Shown: positions 37,157-46,953, counted from the stretch's first letter. The stretch is 64,000 bases of DNA from Novosphingobium percolationis (GCF_020179425.1 NZ_JAILYM010000002.1:62001-126000), one strand, 5' to 3'. A program made the numbers and translations. The notes: generated from the letters alone by a model not told the origin.

Positions 37157-39355
37157 ATGGATGCCGCTGAACAGGTCCACCTCAAGTTCCTCGGCGCCCT
37201 GGAGAGCGGCAGCTTGCGCCGCCGCTCCAACCTTGGCCTTGCCGAAGCGGGGCTGGATGCCACGCGGGCCGCTGCGCTGCTCCATTCGCAGATGACCAGC
37301 CGCCAGCTCGATCGCCTCAGCCGCAAGCTGCAAGCGCGGGGAGAGGGCTTCTACACGATCGGATCATCGGGCCACGAAGGCAACGCGGTGCTGGCAGAAG
37401 CGTCGCGCGTCGACGACATCGCTTTCCTGCACTACCGCGATGCTGCCTTCCAGATCCACCGTGCGGCCCGCGTGCCGGGTGAAACGCCGGGCTGGGACAT
37501 GCTGCTGTCCTTTACCGCCAGCGCGGAGGATCCGATCTCGGGCGGGCGGCACAAGGTGCTGGGATCAAAGCGGCTGATGATCCCGCCGCAGACCAGCACT
37601 ATCGCCAGCCACCTGCCCAAGGCGGTGGGCGCGGCCTTTTCGATCGGCATCGCGCGGCGGATGGGCTGGACCGACACCGTGCTGGCGCAGGACGGCGTGG
37701 TGATCTGTTCGTTCGGCGATGCCAGCGCCAACCATTCGACCGCCGTCGGCGCGCTCAACACCGCTGCGTGGGCCGCGTTCCAGAACACGCCGATGCCCAT
37801 CGTGTTCGTGTGCGAGGACAACGGCATCGGCATTTCGACCAGCACGCCGCCGGGCTGGATCGAGGCCAACTGGTCGAACCGGGCGGGCCTGCATTACATC
37901 GCCGCGGACGGCTGCGATCTGGCCGATGCCTTTGCCGCCGCGCGCGAGGCGGTGGACTTCGCGAGGGGCAGGCGCAAGCCGGTGTTCCTGCACCTCAAGA
38001 CCGTGCGGCTCTACGGCCATGCGGGCAACGACATGCAGCTGGCCTACCTGCCCAAGGACCGCATCGCCGCCGACGAAGCGCGCGATCCGCTGCTGGCGAG
38101 CGCGGCGCTGTTGATCGAGGAAGGCGTGATGACCGCCGCCGAGATCCGCGCCGAGTACGACGCGATCGAGGCCGCGCTCGCGGCGTCGGTGGAACAGGCG
38201 ATCCGCCGCCCCAAGCTGAAGGACGCGGGCGAGGTCATGGCCAGCATCGTGCCGCCCGCACGCGCAGGCGGAGACCGCCCGCTGGCTCCTGCGCCTGCGC
38301 GCGAGGCGCTGTTCGCCGACGAGGCTGCGGCGTTGGCCAAGCCTCAGCACATGGCCAAGCTCATCTCGTGGGCGCTGGCCGACGTGCTGCTGCAATATCC
38401 CAACGCGATCGTCTGCGGCGAGGACGTGGGCCCCAAGGGCGGCGTCTATGCCTGCACGCAGAAGCTGCACCAGCGTTTCGGCTCGGCCCGCGTGATCAAC
38501 ACGCTGCTCGATGAACAGGCGATCCTGGGCCTTGCTATCGGCGCTGCGCACAACAACCTGCTGCCGCTGCCTGAAGTGCAGTTCCTTGCCTATGTCCACA
38601 ACGCCGAGGACCAGATCCGGGGCGAAGCAGCGACGCTGCCGTTCTTTTCCAACGGGCAGTTCACCAACCCGATGGTGCTGCGCATCGCGGGGCTGCCTTA
38701 CCAGAAGGGCTTCGGCGGGCACTTCCACAACGACAACAGCCTGGCCGTCTTCCGCGACATTCCCGGCGTGATCCTCGCGGTGCCGTCGAACGGGCGCGAT
38801 GCCGTGGCCATGCTGCGCGAATGCGTGCGGCTGGCGCACGAGGAACAGCGCGTGGTCGTGTTCGTCGAACCCATCGCGCTCTACATGACGCGCGACCTTC
38901 ATGCCGAGGGCGACGGGCTGATGACCGGGCTGTACCCGCCGCCGGGCGAGCATGTCGTGCGCATCGGCGAGCCGGCGGTGCATGGCGATGGCACCGATCT
39001 TGCCATCGTGACTTATGGCAATGGCACCTTCCTGTCGTTGCAGGCGCAGCAGTTGCTGGCCGCGCAAGGCGTGGCGGCGCGGGTGATCGACCTGCGCTGG
39101 CTCGCGCCGCTGCCCGAGGAGGCCTTGCTCGCCACCACCTCGCCTTGCGACAAGGTGCTGATCGTGGACGAATGCCGCATCACCGGCTCGCAGAGCGAGG
39201 CGCTGATGGCGCTGTTCGCAGAAAAGCAGCCGGGCACGCCCGCTGCGCGCCTTGCGGCCACCGACAGCTTCATCCCGCTGGCGCGTGCGGCGACCTATAC
39301 CCTGCCGAGCCGCGACATGATCGTGGTCAAGGCGCTGGAGATGATCCGTGGGTAA
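37157..39355 (+). CDS. Fused alpha/beta E1 2-oxoacid dehydrogenase (thiamine diphosphate)
   Basis: A 732-residue single chain combining the alpha and beta subunits of a branched-chain-type 2-oxoacid dehydrogenase E1. The alpha part (about 1-350) has GFYTIGSSGHEG, FLHYRDAAFQ and the thiamine-binding CSFGDASANHS through FVCEDNGIGIS. The beta part (from about 385) has IVCGEDVGPKGGVYACTQKL, LLDEQAILGLAIGAA and LIVDECRITGSQSEAL. It would decarboxylate a 2-oxoacid and acylate a lipoyl E2. No E2 or E3 is nearby. The next gene, malonyltransferase-like, overlaps its end by eight bases. The true substrate is open. Confidence 0.88.
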   Translation: MDAAEQVHLKFLGALESGSLRRRSNLGLAEAGLDATRAAALLHSQMTSRQLDRLSRKLQARGEGFYTIGSSGHEGNAVLAEASRVDDIAFLHYRDAAFQIHRAARVPGETPGWDMLLSFTASAEDPISGGRHKVLGSKRLMIPPQTSTIASHLPKAVGAAFSIGIARRMGWTDTVLAQDGVVICSFGDASANHSTAVGALNTAAWAAFQNTPMPIVFVCEDNGIGISTSTPPGWIEANWSNRAGLHYIAADGCDLADAFAAAREAVDFARGRRKPVFLHLKTVRLYGHAGNDMQLAYLPKDRIAADEARDPLLASAALLIEEGVMTAAEIRAEYDAIEAALAASVEQAIRRPKLKDAGEVMASIVPPARAGGDRPLAPAPAREALFADEAAALAKPQHMAKLISWALADVLLQYPNAIVCGEDVGPKGGVYACTQKLHQRFGSARVINTLLDEQAILGLAIGAAHNNLLPLPEVQFLAYVHNAEDQIRGEAATLPFFSNGQFTNPMVLRIAGLPYQKGFGGHFHNDNSLAVFRDIPGVILAVPSNGRDAVAMLRECVRLAHEEQRVVVFVEPIALYMTRDLHAEGDGLMTGLYPPPGEHVVRIGEPAVHGDGTDLAIVTYGNGTFLSLQAQQLLAAQGVAARVIDLRWLAPLPEEALLATTSPCDKVLIVDECRITGSQSEALMALFAEKQPGTPAARLAATDSFIPLARAATYTLPSRDMIVVKALEMIRG

Positions 39356-40385
39356 GCGCGAACGCGTCGTTGTCGTCTGTCCCGGTCGCGGCACCTACAA
39401 TGCGCCCGAGCTGGGCTATCTGGCGCGCCACCACGCCGGGCATCCGCTGCTCGAACGCTTCGATGCGATTCGCAGGGAGGGTGGCAAGGACGCGCTGAAG
39501 GTGCTCGACGGGGCGGCCAAATTCACGCCCGCGCACGTGAAGGGCGACGTGGCGGCGCCGTTGATCCACGCCTGCGCGTACCTCGATTTCCTGAGCCTCG
39601 ACCGCGAGCGGTTCGAGGTGGTTGCCGTCACCGGCAATTCGATGGGCTGGTACACCGCGCTTGCCTGCGCCGGGGCGGTGGGGGCGGAGCAGGGCTTCCG
39701 CATCGCCGATGCGATGGGCGTCAATTCGCAAGGCCACGACGAAGGCGGGCAGAGCGTACTGGTGCTGGCGGACGAGGACTGGCGCGTCGATCCCGCGCTG
39801 GAGGCCCGCGTCGAAGCCCTGATGGCGGCGCATGGGGTGCTGCCTTCAATCCGGCTCGGCGGAATGCTGGTTGTCGCGGGGCCGGGTGCCGCTCTGGGCG
39901 CTTTCGAGGCCGCTCTGCCCCCGTTAGGTCGCCCGCCGCTGCGCTTGCCGGGGCACGGGCCCTTCCACACGCCGCTGATGGCGCAAAGCGCGGCTGCAGC
40001 CCGCGCCAGCTTGCCGCAAGCGTGGTTCGGGCAGCCCGATATTCCGCTGATCGACGGGCGCGGCGCGGTGTGGCGGCGTGCCTCGACCGATCCGGCGGCC
40101 TTGTGGGATTACACTTTCAGCCACCAGATCCTGCGGCCTTACGACTTCACCGTCGCCATCACGGTCGCGCTCAAGGAGTTTGCGCCTGACCGGCTGATCC
40201 TGCTCGGCCCCGGCGAGACGCTGGGGGGCGCGATTGCGCAAGTAATTATACGTAACAAGTGGCTGGACATTTCCGCGCGCAGCCGGTTTTCTGCGCGGCA
40301 GGAAGAGGATGCGTTCCTGATCGGTCTGGGCAGACCCAGCCAGCGAGGAATCGTGATCCCATGTCGGAACAATGTCTTACCCTGA
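39348..40385 (+). CDS. ACP S-malonyltransferase-like protein
   Basis: A 345-residue protein of the FabD/acyltransferase fold. The nucleophile elbow is VAVTGNSMGWYTALACAGAV (Ser near residue 98), and the catalytic His is in LPGHGPFHTPLMAQS (about 207). It is not the housekeeping FabD: the start (RVVVVCPGRGTYNAPELGYL) and the region before the elbow are unusual. The GTG at 39348 overlaps the E1 stop by eight bases, so the two are coupled, suggesting that it transfers an acyl group made by, or destined for, that dehydrogenase system. Substrate unknown. Confidence 0.8.
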   Translation: MGKRERVVVVCPGRGTYNAPELGYLARHHAGHPLLERFDAIRREGGKDALKVLDGAAKFTPAHVKGDVAAPLIHACAYLDFLSLDRERFEVVAVTGNSMGWYTALACAGAVGAEQGFRIADAMGVNSQGHDEGGQSVLVLADEDWRVDPALEARVEALMAAHGVLPSIRLGGMLVVAGPGAALGAFEAALPPLGRPPLRLPGHGPFHTPLMAQSAAAARASLPQAWFGQPDIPLIDGRGAVWRRASTDPAALWDYTFSHQILRPYDFTVAITVALKEFAPDRLILLGPGETLGGAIAQVIIRNKWLDISARSRFSARQEEDAFLIGLGRPSQRGIVIPCRNNVLP

Positions 40386-40863
40386 AGCGGACCCGCGGCT
40401 GATGCAGCCGCGCATCCTGTTCGTCTGCCTTGGCAACATCTGCCGTTCACCGATGGCGGAGGCGGCCTTGCGCGCGCAGGCGGTGGAAGCCGGCATCGCG
40501 CTGACCATCGATTCAGCGGGAACGGGCGGCTGGCACGTCGGCAAGGCGCCCGATCCGCGTGCGCAGGCCGAAACGCTGCGCCATGGCATCGACATTGCGG
40601 GCTATCGCGCGCGGCAGGTGGCGGTGGAGGACTTTCGCACTTTCGATTTCATCTACGCGCTCGACCCGCAGAACCTGCGCGATCTCCATGCCATCGCGCC
40701 ACGCCGCCCGCTGGCGAAGGTGGGGCTGCTGATGGATCTCGTGCCCGGTCGCGAAGGCAGCGCGGTGATCGATCCCTATTATGGCGACGAACAGGACTTC
40801 CGCGCGACGTGGGAGGACGTGCGCGCAGCAGCGCGCCAGATCGTGGCCGCGTTCAGCCGCTGA
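40372..40863 (+). CDS. Low-molecular-weight protein tyrosine phosphatase
   Basis: A 163-residue (or 153 from the ATG at 40402) cysteine phosphatase. The P-loop FVCLGNICRSPMAE holds the catalytic Cys and Arg, and the general acid is Asp in IDPYYGDEQDF. The fold and length match the LMW-PTP family, which in bacteria often opposes tyrosine kinases of polysaccharide loci (the Wzb/Wzc pair). The Wzc-like kinase at 59 kb lacks its own adjacent phosphatase, so this one is a candidate partner, though unlinked. The gene overlaps the upstream stop and ends tail-to-tail with the LysR gene, overlapping by 11 bases. Confidence 0.93.
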   Translation: MSYPEADPRLMQPRILFVCLGNICRSPMAEAALRAQAVEAGIALTIDSAGTGGWHVGKAPDPRAQAETLRHGIDIAGYRARQVAVEDFRTFDFIYALDPQNLRDLHAIAPRRPLAKVGLLMDLVPGREGSAVIDPYYGDEQDFRATWEDVRAAARQIVAAFSR

Positions 40864-41725
40864 TTGCCGAACGGATCGCGTCGACCACGCCGCTGCGTAC
40901 GGCCCTACCATGTTTACCCGGGCCATGTTCGCCCGGTTCCAGCACCAGCCCGACGGTGCGCGTCAGGCCGAAGCCCGCCAGCGGGCGCAGAGCCACGCCG
41001 GGTGCGCCAAGGCTGCGCGGCATGACGGTGAGGCCGAGCCCCGCACGCACGTAGCCTGCCACGCGCTCCTCGCTGATGGAGCGGGCGGCCATGAACGGGC
41101 GCACCCCGCGCGCGGTGAAGAACTGGCTGACCAGCGGCAGCGCCTCGCACTGGCGGCGCACCAGCATCGGTTCGTCCACCAGCGTTTCGGCGGCGATGGT
41201 CTCTGCCTGCGCGAGCGGGTGGCTGTCCCACAGCGCGAGCAGGTACGGCTCCTCGAACAGCGCGATGGCCCGCCGGGTATCGCTCGCGCCCAGCGGGCCG
41301 AGGGCGAGATCCACGCGGCCTCGGTCGAGCAGCGCGGCGAGTTCGCCCGCGCGGCGCTCGATCAGCTCCAGCCGCACGCCGGGAAGCGCGCGGCAGGCGA
41401 CGACGATGGCTTCGACGAAATCGGCCGCCAGCGTGGATGCGAGGCCCAGCCGGATCGTGGTTATGGCGTGGGTTTCGGCCAGCGCGGCCTGCGCCTCGAC
41501 GAAGGCCGCCTCGATCCGCCGCGCAGGTTGGACCAGCCGCGCGCCGGCTTCGGTCAGTTCGACGCGGCGGTTGCTGCGTACGAACAGCGGCGTACCGACA
41601 TCGCGTTCCAGCCGCGCGATCGCCGACGAGACGGTCGGCTGCGAAACGCGCGTCAGGTCGGCCGCGCGCGAGAACGAGCCGGTATCGACCACGGCGAGGA
41701 AATAGCGGAGCAGAAGGCGATCCAT
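40853..41725 (-). CDS. LysR family transcriptional regulator
   Basis: A 290-residue LysR regulator. The N-terminal winged helix is LLLRYFLAVVDTGSFSRAAD and LTRVSQPTVSSAIARLERDV; the effector domain begins near residue 90 (TTIRLGLASTLAADF). It is divergent from isovaleryl-CoA dehydrogenase, and a T-N11-A palindrome (ATAG-N7-CTAT) lies in between, so it probably controls the leucine/isovalerate genes and itself. No Shine-Dalgarno sequence precedes the ATG at 41725. Confidence 0.93.
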   Translation of the reverse strand: MDRLLLRYFLAVVDTGSFSRAADLTRVSQPTVSSAIARLERDVGTPLFVRSNRRVELTEAGARLVQPARRIEAAFVEAQAALAETHAITTIRLGLASTLAADFVEAIVVACRALPGVRLELIERRAGELAALLDRGRVDLALGPLGASDTRRAIALFEEPYLLALWDSHPLAQAETIAAETLVDEPMLVRRQCEALPLVSQFFTARGVRPFMAARSISEERVAGYVRAGLGLTVMPRSLGAPGVALRPLAGFGLTRTVGLVLEPGEHGPGKHGRAVRSGVVDAIRSAISG

Positions 41726-41726
41726 G

Positions 41727-41741
41727 ATAGCTTTTGTCTAT
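41727..41741. promoter_or_regulatory. LysR-type T-N11-A operator
   Basis: ATAG-CTTTTGT-CTAT directly abuts the LysR start codon. A second ATGATAGC half-site repeats at 41783-41790, 59 bases from the first (41724-41731), which is compatible with paired recognition and activation sites. Confidence 0.5.
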
Positions 41742-41820
41742 GCACTGTATGGCCTCGCGCCAAGTAGTCATTGCTCGCAGGTATGATAGCATCAGGCGCA
41801 AACAGCATGTGGAGGATGCC

Positions 41821-42987
41821 TTGCGCGCAACGCCCGATCTCGATTTCGGCCTGACCGAAAGCGCCCTGATGATCCGAGAGGCGGCGGGCCGCTTCGCCGA
41901 CGAGCAGATCGCGCCGCTTTCCGCCGAGATCGACCGCAACGACCGCTTCCCGCGCGAGCTGTGGCAGCCGATGGGCGGGCTGGGCCTGCACGGGATCACG
42001 GTGGAGGAGGAATGGGGCGGGCTTGGCCTCGGCTATCTCGACCATGTGATCGCGGTGGAAGAAGTGAGCCGCGCGAGCGGGTCGGTCGGCCTGTCCTATG
42101 GCGCGCATTCCAACCTGTGCGTCAACCAGATCCGGCGCTGGGGCAATGACGCGCAGAAGGCGAAATACCTGCCGGGACTGATCTCGGGCGATCACGTGGG
42201 CAGCCTCGCCATGTCGGAAACGGGCGCGGGGTCGGACGTCGTCTCGATGAAGCTGCGCGCGGATGCCGTGCCCGGTGGCTTCCGCCTCAACGGCACCAAG
42301 TTCTGGATCACCAACGGCACCTATGCCGATACGCTGGTGGTCTATGCCAAGACCTCGCCCGAAGCGGGCAGCCGGGGCATCACCGCGTTCCTGATCGAAA
42401 AGGACATGCCCGGCTTCTCGATCGGCCAGAAGATCGACAAGATGGGGCTTCGCGGCAGCCCTACCTGCGAACTGGTGTTCGAGGACTGCTTCGTGCCCGA
42501 GGAGAATATCATGGGGCCGCTGCATGGCGGCGTCGGCGTGCTGATGAGCGGGCTGGATTACGAACGCGTGGTGCTGGCCGGGATGCAGATCGGCATCATG
42601 CAGGCCTGCCTCGACACGGTCATTCCCTATGTTCGCGAACGCAAGCAGTTCGGCAAGCCGATCGGCGCGTTCCAGCTGATGCAGGCCAAGGTGGCGGACA
42701 TGTACGTCGCGCTGCAATCCGCGCGGGCCTATGTCTACACCGTGGCCAAGGCGTGCGATTCCGGGCAGACCACGCGCTTCGACGCGGCGGGCGCGATCCT
42801 GCTGGCGAGCGAGAGCGCGTTCCGCGTGGCGGGCGAGGCGGTGCAGGCGCTGGGCGGCGCGGGCTATACCAAGGACTGGCCGGTCGAACGCTTCCTGCGC
42901 GATGCCAAGCTGCTGGATATCGGCGCGGGCACCAACGAGATCCGGCGAATGCTGATCGGGCGCGAACTGATCGGAGCGGGTTCCTGA
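41821..42987 (+). CDS. ivd: Isovaleryl-CoA dehydrogenase
   Basis: FAD flavoenzyme oxidising isovaleryl-CoA to 3-methylcrotonyl-CoA in leucine breakdown. The TTG at 41821 has GGAGG five bases upstream and gives 388 residues, the usual length. It has [20 protein letters not shown] and the adenine-binding [20 protein letters not shown]. The catalytic Glu is in [15 protein letters not shown], the position typical of isovaleryl-CoA dehydrogenase rather than short-chain acyl-CoA dehydrogenases. It is first of a run with mccB, mccA and a MaoC gene, which supports the assignment. Confidence 0.94.
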   Translation: MRATPDLDFGLTESALMIREAAGRFADEQIAPLSAEIDRNDRFPRELWQPMGGLGLHGITVEEEWGGLGLGYLDHVIAVEEVSRASGSVGLSYGAHSNLCVNQIRRWGNDAQKAKYLPGLISGDHVGSLAMSETGAGSDVVSMKLRADAVPGGFRLNGTKFWITNGTYADTLVVYAKTSPEAGSRGITAFLIEKDMPGFSIGQKIDKMGLRGSPTCELVFEDCFVPEENIMGPLHGGVGVLMSGLDYERVVLAGMQIGIMQACLDTVIPYVRERKQFGKPIGAFQLMQAKVADMYVALQSARAYVYTVAKACDSGQTTRFDAAGAILLASESAFRVAGEAVQALGGAGYTKDWPVERFLRDAKLLDIGAGTNEIRRMLIGRELIGAGS

Positions 42988-44582
42988 TGTCGGCGCCCGT
43001 CCTTCCGACCAGCCTCGATCTCTCCAGCCCGCAGGCGCAGGCGCGCAAGGCGCATAATCGCGCGCTGGCGGAGGATTTGCGCGCGCGGGTCGCGCAGGCG
43101 GCGCTTGGCGGCGATGCTCGCAGTCGCGAGCGGCACGTCAGCCGGGGCAAGCTCCTGCCGCGCGATCGGGTGGAGCGCCTGCTCGATCCCGGCGCGCCGT
43201 TCCTCGAAGTGGGTCAACTGGCCGCCAACGGGATGTATGGCGATGAAGTGCCCGGCGCGGGCATCATCACCGGCGTGGGCCGCGTCTCGGGCCGCCAGTG
43301 CATGATCTTCGCCAATGACGCGACGGTGAAGGGCGGCACGTACTTCCCGATGACGGTGAAGAAGCACTTGCGCGCGCAGGACATCGCGCAGGAAAACGGC
43401 CTGCCGTGCATCTATCTGGTCGACAGCGGTGGCGCGAACCTGCCCAACCAGGCCGAGGTCTTTCCCGACCGCGACCATTTCGGGCGATTCTTCTACAATC
43501 AGGCGCAGATGAGCGCGCGAGGGATTCCCCAGATCGCCAGCGTGATGGGATCGTGCACCGCGGGCGGCGCCTACGTCCCGGCGATGAGCGATGAAAGCGT
43601 GATCGTGAAGGAGCAGGGCACGATCTTCCTGGCAGGTCCCCCGCTGGTGAAGGCCGCAACGGGCGAAGAAATCAGCGCCGAGGATCTGGGTGGCGGCGAC
43701 CTGCATGCGCGCAAGTCGGGCGTGGTCGATCACCTTGCCGACAACGACGAACATGCGCTGACCATCGTGCGCGATATCGTCAGCCATCTGGGCGAAGCGC
43801 CGCAGGCAGCCGCGCGCGAGGTGCGCGATCCGGTCTATCCGGCAGACGACCTTTACGCGATCATCCCCGAAGACGTGCGCGCGCCCTATGACGTGCACGA
43901 AGTGATCGCGCGGATCGTCGACGCATCCGAGTTCCACGAGTTCAAGGCGCTTTACGGTTCCACGCTGGTCTGCGGGTTCGCGCATATCCACGGGATGCCG
44001 GTGGCGATCCTGGCCAACAACGGCGTGCTGTTTTCGGAAAGCGCGCAGAAGGGCGCGCACTTCATCGAACTGGCCTGCCAGCGCCGTATCCCGTTGCTGT
44101 TCCTGCAGAACATCAGCGGCTTCATGGTCGGTGGCAAGTACGAGGCCGAGGGCATCGCCAAGCACGGGGCCAAGCTGGTGACGGCGGTGGCGACCGCGCA
44201 AGTGCCCAAGATCACCGTGCTGATCGGCGGCAGCTTCGGTGCGGGCAACTATGGCATGTGCGGGCGTGCTTATGGCCCGCGCTTCCTGTTCACCTGGCCC
44301 AACGCGCGCATTTCGGTGATGGGCGGCGAACAGGCGGCGAGCGTGCTGGCAACAGTCCACCGCGACGCGGACAAGTGGACGCCTGAGGAGGCCGAAGCCT
44401 TCAAGGCGCCAATCCGCCAGAAGTACGAGGACGAAGGCAACCCCTACTACGCCACCGCGCGCGGCTGGGACGATGGGGTGATCGACCCCGTGCAGACGCG
44501 CGACGTGCTGGGCCTCGCGCTCGAAGCATGCCTTGCAACGCCCATTCCCGAACGCCCTGCGTTCGGCGTGTTCCGGATGTGA
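42987..44582 (+). CDS. mccB: Methylcrotonyl-CoA carboxylase, carboxyltransferase subunit
   Basis: Beta subunit of 3-methylcrotonyl-CoA carboxylase, 531 residues; transfers carboxyl from biotin to methylcrotonyl-CoA. It begins with the characteristic [20 protein letters not shown], continues with [20 protein letters not shown], and closes with [20 protein letters not shown] and [16 protein letters not shown]. The ATG overlaps the ivd stop (TGATG). The carboxyl donor is the biotinylated subunit encoded directly downstream. Confidence 0.96.
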   Translation: MSAPVLPTSLDLSSPQAQARKAHNRALAEDLRARVAQAALGGDARSRERHVSRGKLLPRDRVERLLDPGAPFLEVGQLAANGMYGDEVPGAGIITGVGRVSGRQCMIFANDATVKGGTYFPMTVKKHLRAQDIAQENGLPCIYLVDSGGANLPNQAEVFPDRDHFGRFFYNQAQMSARGIPQIASVMGSCTAGGAYVPAMSDESVIVKEQGTIFLAGPPLVKAATGEEISAEDLGGGDLHARKSGVVDHLADNDEHALTIVRDIVSHLGEAPQAAAREVRDPVYPADDLYAIIPEDVRAPYDVHEVIARIVDASEFHEFKALYGSTLVCGFAHIHGMPVAILANNGVLFSESAQKGAHFIELACQRRIPLLFLQNISGFMVGGKYEAEGIAKHGAKLVTAVATAQVPKITVLIGGSFGAGNYGMCGRAYGPRFLFTWPNARISVMGGEQAASVLATVHRDADKWTPEEAEAFKAPIRQKYEDEGNPYYATARGWDDGVIDPVQTRDVLGLALEACLATPIPERPAFGVFRM

Positions 44583-44586
44583 TGCG

Positions 44587-46452
44587 ATGATAAAGTCTCT
44601 CCTCATCGCCAATCGTGGCGAAATCGCGTGCCGCGTCATTCGCACCGCGCGCCGCCTCGGCATCCGTACGGTGGCGGTCTATTCGGACGCCGATGCCAAT
44701 GCGCTGCATGTGCGCAGCGCCGACGAGGCGGTGCACATCGGCCCCGCCGCCGCGCGCGAAAGCTACCTTGTGGGCGAGCGCATCATCGCCGCCGCGCTCG
44801 CCACGGGCGCGGAAGCGATCCATCCGGGCTATGGGTTCCTGTCGGAGAACGCCGCGTTCGCGCAGGCCGTGCTCGATGCCGGGCTGGTCTGGGTAGGGCC
44901 GAAGCCGGCCTCGATCACCGCGATGGGGCTGAAGGATGCCGCCAAGGCGCGGATGATCGCGGCAGGGGTGCCAGTGACGCCGGGCTATCTGGGCGAGGAC
45001 CAGAGCGAGGCGCGTTTGCAGGCCGAGGCGGACGCGATCGGCTATCCCGTGCTGATCAAGGCCGTGGCGGGCGGCGGCGGCAAGGGGATGCGGCGCGTTG
45101 ATGCGAGCGCAGACTTTGCCGAGGCGCTCGCTTCGTGTCGGCGCGAGGCAGCGTCCTCGTTCGGTGACGATCGGGTGCTGATCGAGAAGTACATCCTCTC
45201 GCCCCGCCATATCGAAGTGCAGGTGTTCGGCGATGCCCACGGCAATGTCGTCCACTTGTTCGAGCGTGACTGTTCGTTGCAGCGCCGCCACCAGAAGGTG
45301 ATCGAGGAAGCGCCCGCACCGGGCATGGACGAAGCGACGCGCGCGGCGGTGTGCGACGCGGCGGTGCGTGCGGCGAAGGCCGTGGACTACGAGGGCGCAG
45401 GCACGATCGAGTTCATCGCGGATGGCTCCGAAGGGCTGCGCGCGGACCGCGTGTGGTTCATGGAAATGAACACGCGGTTGCAGGTGGAGCATCCCGTCAC
45501 CGAGGCGATCACCGGCGTCGATCTGGTCGAATGGCAACTGCGCGTGGCGTCGGGCGAGGCGCTGCCCAAACGGCAGGAGGACCTTGCCATCGACGGCTGG
45601 GCGGTCGAGGCGCGGCTCTATGCCGAAGACCCGACCAAGGGGTTCCTGCCGAGCATCGGGCGGGTCGATGACTTCCACTATCCAAGCCATCTGGCCCGCG
45701 TCGATACCGGCGTGGAAGCGGGCGCGGAAATCTCGCCGTTCTACGATCCGATGATCGCCAAGCTGATCGTCCATCGGGGCGATCGGGCTGCGGCAATCGA
45801 AGGCCTGCGGGCCACGCTGGACGAAGGCGTGGTCGGGCCGTTGGTGACCAACAGCGGGTTCCTGTGGCGGCTGCTGGGCCATGCCGCGTTTCAGGCGGGC
45901 GTGGTCGATACCGGGCTGATCGAGCGCAATCTGGAAAGCCTGACGTCGCGGCCCGAGCCTTCGGTCGAGGGGCTCGCGCTGGCGGCACTGCGGCTGGCGG
46001 GATCGCCGGGCGGAACGCCGTGGAGCAGCCGGTCGGGGCTGCGGCTGAACGCGGCCCCCCGGCGCGACGTGCGGCTGGCGGACCAGTTCGGGCGACGGTT
46101 CGAGGTGGACTTGTCGGGCGACGTCGTTTTCGACGGCTGGCCGGGCGAGGCCTTGGCCAGTGTCGACGAGGGCGGCGAACGCTTTCTTGTCCGCTTCGCG
46201 CGCACCGAGGGCGGGGCGGGCGGCGTGGCATCGGACGGGGCGATCCGCGCGCCGATGCCGGGCAGGGTGATCTCGGTCGATGTCGCCGACGGCGCGCGGG
46301 TGATCAAGGGGCAGAAGCTGCTGGTGCTGGAAGCGATGAAGATGGAACACGCCCTGACCGCGCCGTTCGACGGCACGGTGACGGGGCTGAGCATCGAGGC
46401 AGGCGCGCAAGTGCAGGTGGACGCCTTGCTGGCGCACGTGGAGAAGGACTGA
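44587..46452 (+). CDS. mccA: Methylcrotonyl-CoA carboxylase, biotin carboxylase/carrier subunit
   Basis: Alpha subunit, 621 residues. The biotin carboxylase domain (1-450) has LLIANRGEIACRVIRTARRL, the ATP-grasp Gly-rich loop KAVAGGGGKGMRRV, and FMEMNTRLQVEHPVTE. A linker domain follows, then the biotinyl domain with the EAMKMEH lysine near residue 583. It carboxylates its own biotin with ATP and bicarbonate. It starts four bases after mccB. Propionyl-CoA carboxylase is the main alternative, but the ivd neighbour favours methylcrotonyl-CoA. Confidence 0.95.
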   Translation: MIKSLLIANRGEIACRVIRTARRLGIRTVAVYSDADANALHVRSADEAVHIGPAAARESYLVGERIIAAALATGAEAIHPGYGFLSENAAFAQAVLDAGLVWVGPKPASITAMGLKDAAKARMIAAGVPVTPGYLGEDQSEARLQAEADAIGYPVLIKAVAGGGGKGMRRVDASADFAEALASCRREAASSFGDDRVLIEKYILSPRHIEVQVFGDAHGNVVHLFERDCSLQRRHQKVIEEAPAPGMDEATRAAVCDAAVRAAKAVDYEGAGTIEFIADGSEGLRADRVWFMEMNTRLQVEHPVTEAITGVDLVEWQLRVASGEALPKRQEDLAIDGWAVEARLYAEDPTKGFLPSIGRVDDFHYPSHLARVDTGVEAGAEISPFYDPMIAKLIVHRGDRAAAIEGLRATLDEGVVGPLVTNSGFLWRLLGHAAFQAGVVDTGLIERNLESLTSRPEPSVEGLALAALRLAGSPGGTPWSSRSGLRLNAAPRRDVRLADQFGRRFEVDLSGDVVFDGWPGEALASVDEGGERFLVRFARTEGGAGGVASDGAIRAPMPGRVISVDVADGARVIKGQKLLVLEAMKMEHALTAPFDGTVTGLSIEAGAQVQVDALLAHVEKD

Positions 46453-46456
46453 CACG

Positions 46457-46909
46457 ATGGCCGGCAAGCACTTCGACGAATGGGCCGTGGGCGAGCGGAT
46501 CGAGCACGAGATCCGGCGCACCGTGACCGAGACCGACAACCTGCTGTTCAGCACGATGACGCACAACCCGCAGCCGCTGCATATCGATGTCGAGGCGGCC
46601 AAGGCGAGCGAGTTCGGGCAGATCCTCGTCAACGGCACCTTCACTTTCGCGCTGATGGTGGGGCTGTCGGTGGGCGACACCACGCTGGGGACGCTGGTGG
46701 CGAACCTGGGCTACGACAAGCTGGTGATGCCCAAGCCGGTGTTCATCGGCGATACCATGCGCGCGACGAGCGAGGTGGTGGAGCTGAAGGAATCGAAGTC
46801 ACGGCCCGGCGCCGGGATCGTGACCTTCCGGCACGAGCTGATCAACCAGCGCGGGGAGGTGGTCTGTTCGTGCCTGCGCTCGGCCCTCGTGAAGCGTAAG
46901 GGTTCCTGA
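46457..46909 (+). CDS. MaoC family dehydratase/hydratase
   Basis: A 150-residue R-specific enoyl-CoA hydratase-like hot-dog protein. It has FDEWAVGERIEHEIRRTVTE, then the catalytic region TDNLLFSTMTHNPQPLHIDV (Asp and His) and FGQILVNGTFTFALMVGLSV. It lies four bases after mccA. The usual gene at this step, a crotonase-type methylglutaconyl-CoA hydratase, is missing, so this enzyme may replace it or serve a related branched acyl-CoA. Neither the hydratase direction nor the substrate can be read from sequence. Confidence 0.87.
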   Translation: MAGKHFDEWAVGERIEHEIRRTVTETDNLLFSTMTHNPQPLHIDVEAAKASEFGQILVNGTFTFALMVGLSVGDTTLGTLVANLGYDKLVMPKPVFIGDTMRATSEVVELKESKSRPGAGIVTFRHELINQRGEVVCSCLRSALVKRKGS

Positions 46910-46934
46910 CGACTTGCGCGGCGGTCAGACGGCT

Positions 46935-46953
46935 TGCACGTTGTGCATATGCA
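46935..46953. promoter_or_regulatory. Overlapping palindromes at the MarR start codon
   Basis: TGCAC-GTT-GTGCA (46935-46947) and TGCATATGCA (46944-46953) are both perfect palindromes, and the second contains the MarR ATG (46949). Autoregulation by MarR is inferred. Confidence 0.5.
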
